NCBI GenBank assembly: GCA_002785325.1
Contig: PFMH01000100.1
Coordinates: 1 to 12,014, forward strand
DNA: 12,014 bases
Direction of reading: 5' to 3'
Source of the DNA: a bacterium (Candidatus Howlettbacteria) CG_4_10_14_0_8_um_filter_40_9
GTDB taxonomy: Bacteria > Patescibacteriota > CPR2 > UBA1875 > GCA-2785325
Below, piece after piece: positions 1 to 6,441 of the stretch (position 1 is its first letter; the number at the start of each line of letters is the position of its first letter). Below the pieces are notes generated by a model. That model had not been told where the DNA came from and did not search any database. It worked only from the letters and a program-made list of their open reading frames with translations. The translations under genes and the position numbers were made by a program.

Positions 1-532
1 CGGATGAAAAAGTTAGATTGCTGCCTTTTTTCGAATACTCCTTGACCGATATACCGCTAAAAAGTTTTTTGTCAGCGTCATTCTTTTTTACTTGATAATT
101 CTTCATAGACTCCACATAGCGAGCTAGAGAATTGATGTCTTTTCCCTCAAGATCTGCTTTAACTTTATTATCTTTTATATCTATGTTTACATAACGCACA
201 TCAGTAGGGGTAGACTTTTCAAGTTCTTTGAAGAAAAGACTCCATTTCGAACCCCCATTTACAATGCTATCTATCCTTTCGAGACCTTGCTCCAAGGATA
301 TAACGGTATCCTCTAGTTTTTTATAATCTTTTAGATCGCTTTCCGTTTTGCTTATATCTTTATCAAGTCTTTTCACTGTAGAGCCTTTTGTTACATTCAT
401 AAGTCCGAAGACCAATACCACAAGAACCGTAAGCCCGAGGATAATAATGGCAGCGGTAGTACTCAGGATATTTATCCTTTGAGTCTTGCGCTGAAGCTGT
501 TTTGATTCTGGAAGAAGATTTATCTTTAACAT
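1..532 (-). CDS. pilN: PilN-like type IV pilus assembly protein (partial, C-terminus outside window)
   Basis: The minus-strand frame opens at an ATG at 532-530 and stays open to the window edge, giving about 177 residues with no stop. The protein starts MLKINLLP, the typical PilN start; in known systems this short cytoplasmic segment docks into PilM. One hydrophobic membrane span follows (about residues 22-45), then a charged, probably coiled-coil stretch (about 50-90) and a mixed alpha/beta region like the ferredoxin-like ectodomain of PilN. It lies 63 nt downstream of pilM on the same strand, the usual pilM-pilN order. Role by family: inner-membrane alignment subcomplex that connects the cytoplasmic pilus motor to the envelope. 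Only a weak purine run precedes the ATG, so translation may depend on the pilM transcript. The family call is good; the C-terminus is not visible. Confidence 0.85.
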   Translation of the reverse strand, partial: MLKINLLPESKQLQRKTQRINILSTTAAIIILGLTVLVVLVFGLMNVTKGSTVKRLDKDISKTESDLKDYKKLEDTVISLEQGLERIDSIVNGGSKWSLFFKELEKSTPTDVRYVNIDIKDNKVKADLEGKDINSLARYVESMKNYQVKKNDADKKLFSGISVKEYSKKGSNLTFSS

Positions 533-560
533 CTCTTACTTATTAATCTTTATCTCTTTC

Positions 561-597
561 ATTGGAAATTAGAAATTATTAATTAGAAATTTAATTT
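561..597. repeat. A+T-rich intergenic repeat with 11-bp direct copies
   Basis: The pilM-pilN gap holds two exact copies of AATTAGAAATT (567-577 and 581-591). The exact reverse complement, AATTTCTAATT, occurs at 9645-9655 inside a similar tandem block between rpsR and efp. This suggests a dispersed intergenic repeat family. The low complexity means chance similarity cannot be excluded. Confidence 0.5.
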
Positions 598-1627
598 AGT
601 TGTCCCTCATCGCCAGTCCCACAGCTACTCCGAAATCGAAGGAGTTGCTCTGAAGCTGCTCTGTAAAGTTTGCCGGGTATGAAACAAATGCCCACGGATT
701 CCCTAGCTGAACCTCGATCTTCAGTTCTGACTTTAGATAGCTTATCATTTCTGGAAGACGGGCGCTACCTCCGCTCAAGACTATCTTTGAGACATTGCCC
801 CCGAACTGTTCGGCGTAGAAAGCGATGGATCTTTCGATCTCGTCTACTATATTATTTAATATCGGTTTTATAGTTTTATAAACTTGCCCCTCGAGTTTAT
901 CTTGGGAAAGACCGAACCTCATCTTAAACTGGTCTGCTTGTTCCGGATCTAATCCTAAGTTTTGAGATATCGCTCTTGTAAATGCCTGACCGGCGGCCGG
1001 CAAACTGCGGGTATGAGAGATCACGCCGTTTTCGACTATCGCCATCTCAGTAGAAGTTGCCCCGATATCGAGTATCATAACCAAAGGGTCAGTGGCGGAA
1101 ATTAATGATCTTGCCATAGCTATCGGCGAGGTTTCTAAAGACTCAACTTCGAGTCCCGCAAAATCCATGATAGTAAGCATCCTCTCAACCTTTCCGCTCG
1201 GTGCGGCAATGATCATTACCGCCATCTCTTTCGTAGCGGGATCCTGCTTTATAACCTGCCAATCAATCTTTACGTCTTTTAATTTTAAGGGGATATTTTG
1301 CTCAGCTTGATACTGAATCGCCTTAGCAAGCTCGGATTGAGTCATATACGGAAGCTTTACTACAGCCGTGAAAACAGCGGATCCGGGAAGGGCAACGACA
1401 ACGTTTTTGGTAGAAACCCTAGTTTTTATAGTAAGCTCTTTTATGATCTGGGCTAAGTTTTGAAGATCTATCTTGCTATCACTTTGAGCGATGCCAACAG
1501 GGATATTTGCTTTTCCATAAGCAACTAGGGAAGGTCTTGATCCTCCTTTTTTCAGTTGGACTAGACGGACAGCGGAGTTTCCGATGTCCAGTCCAAAAAA
1601 ATCTTTATCTGTAGTAAATAGTCCCAA
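596..1627 (-). CDS. pilM: PilM, actin-like type IV pilus assembly ATPase
   Basis: 343 residues, the usual length for the family. PilM is a cytoplasmic actin/FtsA-fold protein that binds the N-terminus of PilN and links the pilus motor to the membrane platform. Visible actin-fold signatures: DIGNSAVRLVQL near residues 14-25 (phosphate-1 loop), LDIGATSTE near 187-194 (phosphate-2) and LSGGSARLPE near 284-293 (adenosine motif). The start is TTG at 1627-1625, supported by GAGGG at 1633-1637 five nt upstream and by the product starting MGLFTTDKDFFGLDIG, as in other PilM proteins. A promoter can be drawn just upstream, and the pilN-like gene follows. The neighbourhood (pilN, large secreted proteins) fits a type IV pilus and surface locus. 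Confidence 0.93.
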   Translation of the reverse strand: MGLFTTDKDFFGLDIGNSAVRLVQLKKGGSRPSLVAYGKANIPVGIAQSDSKIDLQNLAQIIKELTIKTRVSTKNVVVALPGSAVFTAVVKLPYMTQSELAKAIQYQAEQNIPLKLKDVKIDWQVIKQDPATKEMAVMIIAAPSGKVERMLTIMDFAGLEVESLETSPIAMARSLISATDPLVMILDIGATSTEMAIVENGVISHTRSLPAAGQAFTRAISQNLGLDPEQADQFKMRFGLSQDKLEGQVYKTIKPILNNIVDEIERSIAFYAEQFGGNVSKIVLSGGSARLPEMISYLKSELKIEVQLGNPWAFVSYPANFTEQLQSNSFDFGVAVGLAMRDN

Positions 1628-1632
1628 AGTAA

Positions 1633-1637
1633 CCCTC
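1633..1637 (-). promoter_or_regulatory. Shine-Dalgarno site deciding the TTG start of pilM
   Basis: On the minus strand GAGGG lies 5 nt before the TTG at 1627. It supports this non-ATG start for pilM. Confidence 0.6.
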
Positions 1638-1654
1638 GCTTAATTTATATACTA

Positions 1655-1684
1655 ATATTAGCATAAATATTAAGATGCAAGCAA
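1655..1684 (-). promoter_or_regulatory. Probable pilM promoter
   Basis: On the minus strand a -35-like TTGCTT (1684-1679) and a -10-like TAATAT (1660-1655) are 18 nt apart, and TGC directly before the -10 resembles an extended -10. The predicted transcription start is about 20 nt upstream of the pilM TTG, leaving room for its ribosome site. The region is very A+T-rich, so the exact boxes are uncertain. Confidence 0.45.
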
Positions 1685-1704
1685 GTTTTTTATGTTTATT
1701 TTTT

Positions 1705-1740
1705 AAAAAAAACTGAGTCCAGTTTTCGCTGGACTCAGTT
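1705..1740 (-). terminator. Intrinsic terminator of the 852-residue protein gene
   Basis: Two perfectly complementary 12-bp arms (AACTGAGTCCAG at 1711-1722, CTGGACTCAGTT at 1729-1740) flank a 6-nt loop. On the minus strand the stem is followed by eight T (1712-1705). It lies about 32 nt after the stop of the minus-strand gene, so that gene's transcript should end here and pilM needs its own promoter. Confidence 0.92.
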
Positions 1741-1771
1741 ATATATCTCTGCTGAATTTTAACCTCTATAT

Positions 1772-4330
1772 CTACGGTGCTACTTCGTTCTGATCGCTAC
1801 TTGACCAAGGGTTGACATTGAATTCAACTGTTGAAGGACATCCGCTTACAGGGGTGGAGATATCGCTAATACCTTTAACCGCGACTTTCTGTGAACCGTT
1901 TGTAGTAAATGTAAAGCTTGTTTGGTTTGAACTTGTCTGTCTTTCTGAATTAAAAGTTGTTCCATCATAGCTAAAATCCCATAGGTAAGTTATGGCATGA
2001 TTCCAGGAATCAACCACCCCAGCTGTAAACGTAACTGTAAGTGGCAGAGTACCGCCAGCAGGAGCAGCCGTAAGAGCGTTACAGGAGATTATATGGGGCT
2101 TAACCACAGTAATATTGAGTGGGGTGGAATATGCTTGCAAACTTCCTCTCTCAACCAATACGCGAACATTATAAGTAGTTGCGGGATAAGTACCAGCGAA
2201 GGTGCAGGTTGTTGCTTTAGGATTATTTGTAACCGCATCAAATCTAGCACATTGTTGGTACCTCGCATCAGTAGATTTCTTTGTATAAAAAATCCAGTTA
2301 TAAGTGCCAGTTAAACCTGAGCTCGTAGCAGTAGCCGTTAATGTAGATACTAATGAAGTAGTGGTGCCTGAGATTGGAGTAGCGGCAAGAGTGGCTGAAA
2401 GAGTAGGTGAAGCAACGCTAAACGTCGCTGTACCTGTCCATGCGGAAGTCATAACAGGGCTTCCATTATCCGCTACTTGTACTCTCCATTCATAAGTCTT
2501 CCCATTGGCCAAGGCGGGGGTATAGATAACCCTGTTTGTATTTTTTGTACTATATCCTGTCCAAGCCGATGTCCACCAAGTAGTCCAAGTCGTATCGCTA
2601 GTGTTTCTTGAGCGATATTTAATTCTCAATTTTATTTGCTCCGGATTCGGATCCATTCCCCGACCCTCTAAATGAACGGAAGTAGTCCCAACTGCAAGAA
2701 TAGTATTGCTTAAAGGAGAGTGCTGAATAGCAGTCGGAGCGCTGTTTGGATTCATATGCCATTTAAAATCCAACCATGTCGTATATCCGTTTGTGATTTT
2801 TATATTTTTAGCCGCTCCATTCCAAGATTCTCCACCGGTCCAATAACCGCCATACTTACCGGGTCCGCTTGAAAGAACACTGACAGTATAATTTTCTTTA
2901 CAACCCAAGGTATAGCCGTTTCCAAAGTGACCATTAAGACCTGTGCCGCTTGTGGAACCGTAGCCTAAGACAAGAGCGCTATTTCGGTAGCAGGTAGGCC
3001 CTTTTTGAAAATTATTGTAATAAAATGCTTCACCAGTAGTAAAATTCGCGTTGCTTAATCCGTTCGTTTTTATACCGTTTGGCGTAAGGAATATACCCTT
3101 ACCTCCATATGCCCCTCCCGATCCGGAGTAGTCATTTATATTGACGGTTACACCATTAAGTTCATAATAAGCCCCAGAAGCTGTATAGTAATGAGTAGTG
3201 ACAACTAGTCCAGCAGTACTGCTACTCGATCCTGTATTAACTCCCCAATGCGACTGATAGTTATCACCACAATTATGGCCTCCTTTAGTGGCATAGACCT
3301 TACTGCTCAAGCCGTTAATCAAATCAAAACTTAGATTCTCATTTATTTTTCTTACGCTTAGTTCCTTCATCTGACCCTCAAGCCATTCTTCGTATGAAGA
3401 ACTCTCACCAGTCTTTGATTCCTTCACACTAGCGATCATCCAAATACCATCTCTAAGTTCTTCTGCCCCCTTTTCGTCTGAGACGGCGACTTTTAACACG
3501 ATCGGCTCACTAAGCTGATCTATCTTTAGGTTTGCGATTTTGTCTTTGGCTTCATCGAGTCCAAAAATTTTTTGTTGTTTTATATAGTCATCTTTTGTAA
3601 AACTATCGCTTTGCAAAATGTGCGAAGGCGCATAACCGGGTTCACCCAGCTTAGAATCATTCTTGGCTTTTTCCATCCCTTGTTCAAAGGTCATCTTGCC
3701 AGATTTTACTTCGGCATATATAGAATCAATGAGATTTTTTGCATAGGATGTGTCTTCTGCTACTCTTGCTTCCCTGCCAATATCCTCCTTGACTTTTTCC
3801 TCCTTGGTGAAGCCGGGGTCCGAACCAAAGTTTTTGCTGAAATTAACTAAGATATAAGATCCTTCTTTCCAGCCAGCTACAGCATCCTCTACTTTTTTTT
3901 GAAGCAAGGAGTTGTAAGAGGTATCCTGAGTAATTTTTTTCTGTTCATCATTATATTGATCGTAGCTTTTTAAGTTTGCCTTTATGTAATCGTCCAATTC
4001 TTTATCAGAAACAGAAATATCATCTTTTGCCGCCTTTAGTTTCGCTATCTTCCACTCAATAAGCTGGTCTAAAAGTTTATTTTTTTCTTCTTTTGAAATA
4101 TCTTTGGGATCATCGATGCTCCCAGAAAAATCCTGGCCGTATATCTGCTCATTGAGATCTTGTTTTGTGATTTTCTCATTACCAACGATAGCTAAAACAT
4201 TCTTGTCTGTTGTAAGACTTTGGAGAACGTCTGTTTTTGTAAGAACTATAGCTGCAATAGCAAAAATCACTACGACAGCCAAAGGAATAACGAAGGATTT
4301 ATTTTTAATTATATTTTTAGCATTAGTCAT
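1772..4330 (-). CDS. Membrane-anchored SurA/parvulin-like protein with fibronectin and PKD-type ectodomains
   Basis: 852 residues. An N-terminal membrane anchor (about 13-31) leads to an extracytoplasmic region. Residues 45-150 resemble a SurA/PrsA-type N-terminal chaperone domain (xxLAIVGNEKITKQDL start, helical, charged). Residues 190-330 resemble a parvulin PPIase domain in pattern (MTFEQGMEKAKNDS, then GEPGYAP, then LSEPIVLK and a WMIASVKES end) but are divergent, so activity is doubtful. Residues 350-527 are Gly/Tyr/Asn-rich and unrecognised. Residues 530-640 look like fibronectin III (GKTYEWRVQVAD). Residues 641-743 look Ig-like, and 744-840 PKD-like (YLWDF). Cysteine pairs 447/477, 694/709 and 750/831 could form disulfides. 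The C-terminus, PWSSSDQNEVAP, is nearly shared with the 475-residue neighbour. Likely role, inferred: a surface adhesin or scaffold carrying a folding-helper domain. The ATG start has only a weak ribosome site. It has its own promoter and terminator. Confidence 0.8.
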   Translation of the reverse strand: MTNAKNIIKNKSFVIPLAVVVIFAIAAIVLTKTDVLQSLTTDKNVLAIVGNEKITKQDLNEQIYGQDFSGSIDDPKDISKEEKNKLLDQLIEWKIAKLKAAKDDISVSDKELDDYIKANLKSYDQYNDEQKKITQDTSYNSLLQKKVEDAVAGWKEGSYILVNFSKNFGSDPGFTKEEKVKEDIGREARVAEDTSYAKNLIDSIYAEVKSGKMTFEQGMEKAKNDSKLGEPGYAPSHILQSDSFTKDDYIKQQKIFGLDEAKDKIANLKIDQLSEPIVLKVAVSDEKGAEELRDGIWMIASVKESKTGESSSYEEWLEGQMKELSVRKINENLSFDLINGLSSKVYATKGGHNCGDNYQSHWGVNTGSSSSTAGLVVTTHYYTASGAYYELNGVTVNINDYSGSGGAYGGKGIFLTPNGIKTNGLSNANFTTGEAFYYNNFQKGPTCYRNSALVLGYGSTSGTGLNGHFGNGYTLGCKENYTVSVLSSGPGKYGGYWTGGESWNGAAKNIKITNGYTTWLDFKWHMNPNSAPTAIQHSPLSNTILAVGTTSVHLEGRGMDPNPEQIKLRIKYRSRNTSDTTWTTWWTSAWTGYSTKNTNRVIYTPALANGKTYEWRVQVADNGSPVMTSAWTGTATFSVASPTLSATLAATPISGTTTSLVSTLTATATSSGLTGTYNWIFYTKKSTDARYQQCARFDAVTNNPKATTCTFAGTYPATTYNVRVLVERGSLQAYSTPLNITVVKPHIISCNALTAAPAGGTLPLTVTFTAGVVDSWNHAITYLWDFSYDGTTFNSERQTSSNQTSFTFTTNGSQKVAVKGISDISTPVSGCPSTVEFNVNPWSSSDQNEVAP

Positions 4331-4365
4331 TTGTTTCTTACTAATAAAGTCCTTTTGTTTCTTTT

Positions 4366-4395
4366 ATCATAAGCCCTAAGAGAATAATGTGTCAA
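4366..4395 (-). promoter_or_regulatory. Promoter of the 852-residue protein gene
   Basis: On the minus strand a perfect -35 TTGACA (4395-4390) and a -10 TATGAT (4371-4366) are 18 nt apart. The predicted start near 4359 leaves a leader of about 29 nt before the ATG at 4330. The site lies downstream of the 475-residue gene, so the two surface protein genes can be expressed separately. Confidence 0.75.
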
Positions 4396-4461
4396 TAGGT
4401 TAAAGACACTATCCAATCAGAAAATAATAACAAGTTATCAAATTCAATACCTTGATATCTA

Positions 4462-5889
4462 CTATGGTGCTACCTCACCCTGCTCGCCGTCCGACCATGG
4501 GCTAACGGTGAATCTGGCTGTTTGTGGGCAATTAACGGTATCTATATTACCGTCCCTATCTTTTATATTAACGGTCGCTACAATATCACCATTTGTAGTA
4601 TAGGTATGTGTCGTCGTGTTTGTATCAGTGGTTTGTTCCGAAGAATTGTCTCCGAAGTTCCAGATGTATTGTAAACTTGGATTTGGATAATTGGTAATAG
4701 CATTAGCAGTAAAGCTAACTGTGAGCGGAAGCATCCCGCCACTTGGTACTGCTGTAAGACTTGTACAGCTGATGGTTGGGGTGTCATTCTCTTCCTCTAG
4801 CGGTGGTGGCGTCACATCTTTTACTCTAAACCACCAAATGCCGGACCACTCGGAAGTTGCCCCCTTAGCGTCCTTGGCTTTTACTTTATATTGGTATGTA
4901 GTCCCATTTGAGATACTAAATCTTCTGGAATTTCTTTGATTTCCCTGGGTGCCTAGAGAACTCCACGTCTGCGTCCCATCTGTTGAACTCATGTCAGCAT
5001 ATTTCCAAGTCGAATAAGTACTGTCAGACGCCCCAGTTTTTTTCTTTCTGTAGGATATAGCGATCTGTGTTTTATTGCCATCTTTGTCTGTCCCCTTGCC
5101 TGCAAGGTATACCGTAGGTGTATTCGCGTCAAATATTGTTGTATTTGCTGGATAAACTGGCTTTGCTACCGGTCTGTTATTTTCTAGTTGTGTTGGTGGC
5201 GGTGTTGCTTTCGGACGAATGCCCGTAAATATGACATTACCGCAATCTTTCATAACTAGGAAATCAGGGATATACTTTTTTCCATCACGAATAAATGTTT
5301 TTTGAGTGTCGCCGCTATATGTTTCGCGAAGATGTATATAGACCCAACTGGTTGAGTTTTCGGCAAATCTTGTTCCGACACCGCCGGCATAATAATGTTC
5401 ACCCTGACCACCAGTGATGTCATAGACATAGCCACCGTCAGTCGTTCGTCCCGCTGATATAGGAGAAAAACCATTTTTTTGATCATTGAAATCCCACTTA
5501 TCGTAACCATCACTAAGCTTTACATTGTTACCGCTTGCATCTTTTATACCAAGCCAATGACCGCTTCCGCCCTTCTCAACTGATAAGGATCCTCCAACTA
5601 TATTTCCATTTGCTACTTTCATATCGTTTAGTGCGATCCCGGCCTCCCCTGATCCGGAAAAGTTCGTCATTATATTCCTAAATGCCGCCTGCAATGAAGC
5701 AGCGTCCTGATAACAATTACTTCCATTACCGCTGTTCAGCTTTGATGCCAAAACAGCGGGGGAGTTGACGCCATCTTCTATGATATCGTTTGAACAAGCC
5801 GCAAAAACCAACGAAGCATTTATGAAAAGCCCTACGGCAAATAAACCCGCAATCAATATTCCTTTGAAAATCTGATGTTTGTACTTCAT
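4462..5889 (-). CDS. Secreted fibronectin/PKD-domain surface protein
   Basis: 475 residues. A Sec signal peptide is clear (MKYKHQIFKG, hydrophobic core about 10-28, cleavage near VFA|AC at 30-31). C32 directly after A31 could be a lipobox cysteine, but F at the -3 position is atypical. Residues 32-226 form an unrecognised domain ending in a DCGN motif at 215-218. A Pro-rich linker (about 228-233) leads to a fibronectin-III-like domain (about 240-357, GTTYQYKVKAKD), a second Pro-rich linker, and a PKD domain (about 370-463, YIWNFGDNSS, with C375 and C454 placed like the cysteine pair in the neighbour's PKD domain). The tail PWSDGEQGEVAP matches that of the 852-residue protein. The gene starts 4 nt after the small membrane protein gene, so the two are co-transcribed. 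Probable role, inferred: extracellular adhesin or structural surface protein; the ligand is unknown. Confidence 0.82.
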   Translation of the reverse strand: MKYKHQIFKGILIAGLFAVGLFINASLVFAACSNDIIEDGVNSPAVLASKLNSGNGSNCYQDAASLQAAFRNIMTNFSGSGEAGIALNDMKVANGNIVGGSLSVEKGGSGHWLGIKDASGNNVKLSDGYDKWDFNDQKNGFSPISAGRTTDGGYVYDITGGQGEHYYAGGVGTRFAENSTSWVYIHLRETYSGDTQKTFIRDGKKYIPDFLVMKDCGNVIFTGIRPKATPPPTQLENNRPVAKPVYPANTTIFDANTPTVYLAGKGTDKDGNKTQIAISYRKKKTGASDSTYSTWKYADMSSTDGTQTWSSLGTQGNQRNSRRFSISNGTTYQYKVKAKDAKGATSEWSGIWWFRVKDVTPPPLEEENDTPTISCTSLTAVPSGGMLPLTVSFTANAITNYPNPSLQYIWNFGDNSSEQTTDTNTTTHTYTTNGDIVATVNIKDRDGNIDTVNCPQTARFTVSPWSDGEQGEVAP

Positions 5890-5893
5890 ATCA

Positions 5894-6301
5894 TTAATAT
5901 CTTATCGCTTTTAATTTTTCTTGGGCGAAATAGGTTTTTATAATATCCCCCTCATCTATCTCCGATTTACTTCCCACTGTACCGTCTTCCCTGTAATATT
6001 TAGTATCTGCTTCGATCTTTATCACTACCGTTAAGCCTTCTTTTTTAACGGTTATGTTATCCTTCTCCACTTTCACCACTTCCGCTTCTGAAGTAAATGT
6101 GTTCAGCGGAAACTCTACATTTATCTTTTGCGCTTCTTCTGCTACCTTACTCTGCGTGTCCGCCGGAGCGTTTACTTTGAGGAATGTTGCGTATACAAAA
6201 ATAGCGACCAGCACTAAAGCCGCCGCCAACATTATATATATGACCCTCACATCAAGATTTGCAATTCCAAATGTATTTTTATCTGACTTTTCTTTGACCA
6301 A
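5894..6301 (-). CDS. Small single-span membrane protein of unknown function
   Basis: 135 residues. A short basic cytoplasmic N-terminus is followed by one membrane span (about 20-41, IYIMLAAALVLVAIFVYATF) and an extracytoplasmic segment of about 90 residues rich in beta-strand patterns (AEVVKVEKDNITVKKEGLTVVIKI, given here in two joined strands, then a DEGD turn). This layout resembles small anchored beta-barrel domains of the DUF5666 type, but I do not recognise the family firmly. The start is TTG at 6301-6299, chosen because GGGAGGG lies 7 nt upstream. It is the first gene of a two-gene transcript with the secreted 475-residue protein (4-nt gap), under a near-consensus promoter, so a role in the same surface structure is likely but inferred. 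Confidence 0.75.
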   Translation of the reverse strand: MVKEKSDKNTFGIANLDVRVIYIMLAAALVLVAIFVYATFLKVNAPADTQSKVAEEAQKINVEFPLNTFTSEAEVVKVEKDNITVKKEGLTVVIKIEADTKYYREDGTVGSKSEIDEGDIIKTYFAQEKLKAIRY

Positions 6302-6307
6302 AAAATT

Positions 6308-6314
6308 CCCTCCC
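6308..6314 (-). promoter_or_regulatory. Strong Shine-Dalgarno site for a TTG start
   Basis: GGGAGGG on the minus strand lies 6-7 nt before TTG at 6301. It decides the start of the 135-residue protein. Confidence 0.75.
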
Positions 6315-6324
6315 TTATATATAG

Positions 6325-6353
6325 ATAATAGTTTAGCTTGACACCCGTGTCAA
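6325..6353 (-). promoter_or_regulatory. Strong promoter of the envelope gene pair
   Basis: On the minus strand -35 TTGACA (6353-6348) and -10 TATTAT (6330-6325) are exactly 17 nt apart. The predicted start is near 6318, followed at once by the GGGAGGG ribosome site. The -35 box lies inside a perfect 8-bp-arm inverted repeat, which suggests a repressor or activator could act here. Confidence 0.85.
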
Positions 6354-6354
6354 G
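6337..6354. promoter_or_regulatory. Palindrome over the -35 box, candidate operator
   Basis: CTTGACAC (6337-6344) and GTGTCAAG (6347-6350 plus 6351-6354) are perfect inverted arms around a CC centre. TTGACA is thus present on both strands, but only the minus-strand copy has a good -10 partner. A dimeric regulator site is plausible; the regulator is unknown. Confidence 0.5.
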
Positions 6355-6371
6355 TTTTTGCCAACAGTTTG

Positions 6372-6398
6372 TTTGTCAAGGTTCTCTCCCTTGATAAA
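6372..6398. promoter_or_regulatory. Inverted repeat upstream of the ychF promoter
   Basis: TTTGTCAAGG (6372-6381) and CCTTGATAAA (6389-6398) pair over 10 positions with one G-T wobble and a 7-nt loop. It repeats the CTTGA/TCAAG half-sites of the palindrome at 6337-6354 and ends 8 nt before the ychF -35 box. No T-run follows on either strand, so a terminator is unlikely; it is more likely an operator. Confidence 0.4.
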
Positions 6399-6406
6399 AC
6401 TCACCC

Positions 6407-6435
6407 TTAACTATTTACCTGATTCTTACTATACT
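6407..6435 (+). promoter_or_regulatory. ychF promoter positioned for a leaderless transcript
   Basis: -35 TTAACT (6407-6412) and -10 TATACT (6430-6435) are 17 nt apart. Only 6 nt separate the -10 box from the ATG at 6442, so the expected start point falls on or next to the A of the start codon. No ribosome site precedes the ATG, which agrees with a leaderless mRNA. Confidence 0.7.
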
Positions 6436-6441
6436 GTCTAT

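Noticed and set aside
561..597. Possible CRISPR-like repeat structure
   Set aside because: Only two 11-bp copies with a 3-nt gap; no spacers and no cas genes.
4427..4438. Terminator after the 475-residue gene
   Set aside because: Only a 5-bp A+T stem (ATAAC/GTTAT) without a clean T-run; too weak to call.
5791..5805. Lipoprotein signal in the 475-residue protein
   Set aside because: C32 follows the signal peptide, but F at -3 makes the lipobox weak; ordinary Sec cleavage after VFA fits at least as well. Left open.
6338..6366. Plus-strand promoter from the second TTGACA of the palindrome
   Set aside because: The hexamer 17 nt downstream (CCAACA) is not a -10 box; the TTAACT/TATACT pair is a better ychF promoter.
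6358..6441. Upstream in-frame start for ychF adding 28 residues
   Set aside because: The extra residues do not resemble any YchF N-terminus, no ribosome site precedes them, and the likely promoter lies inside this stretch.
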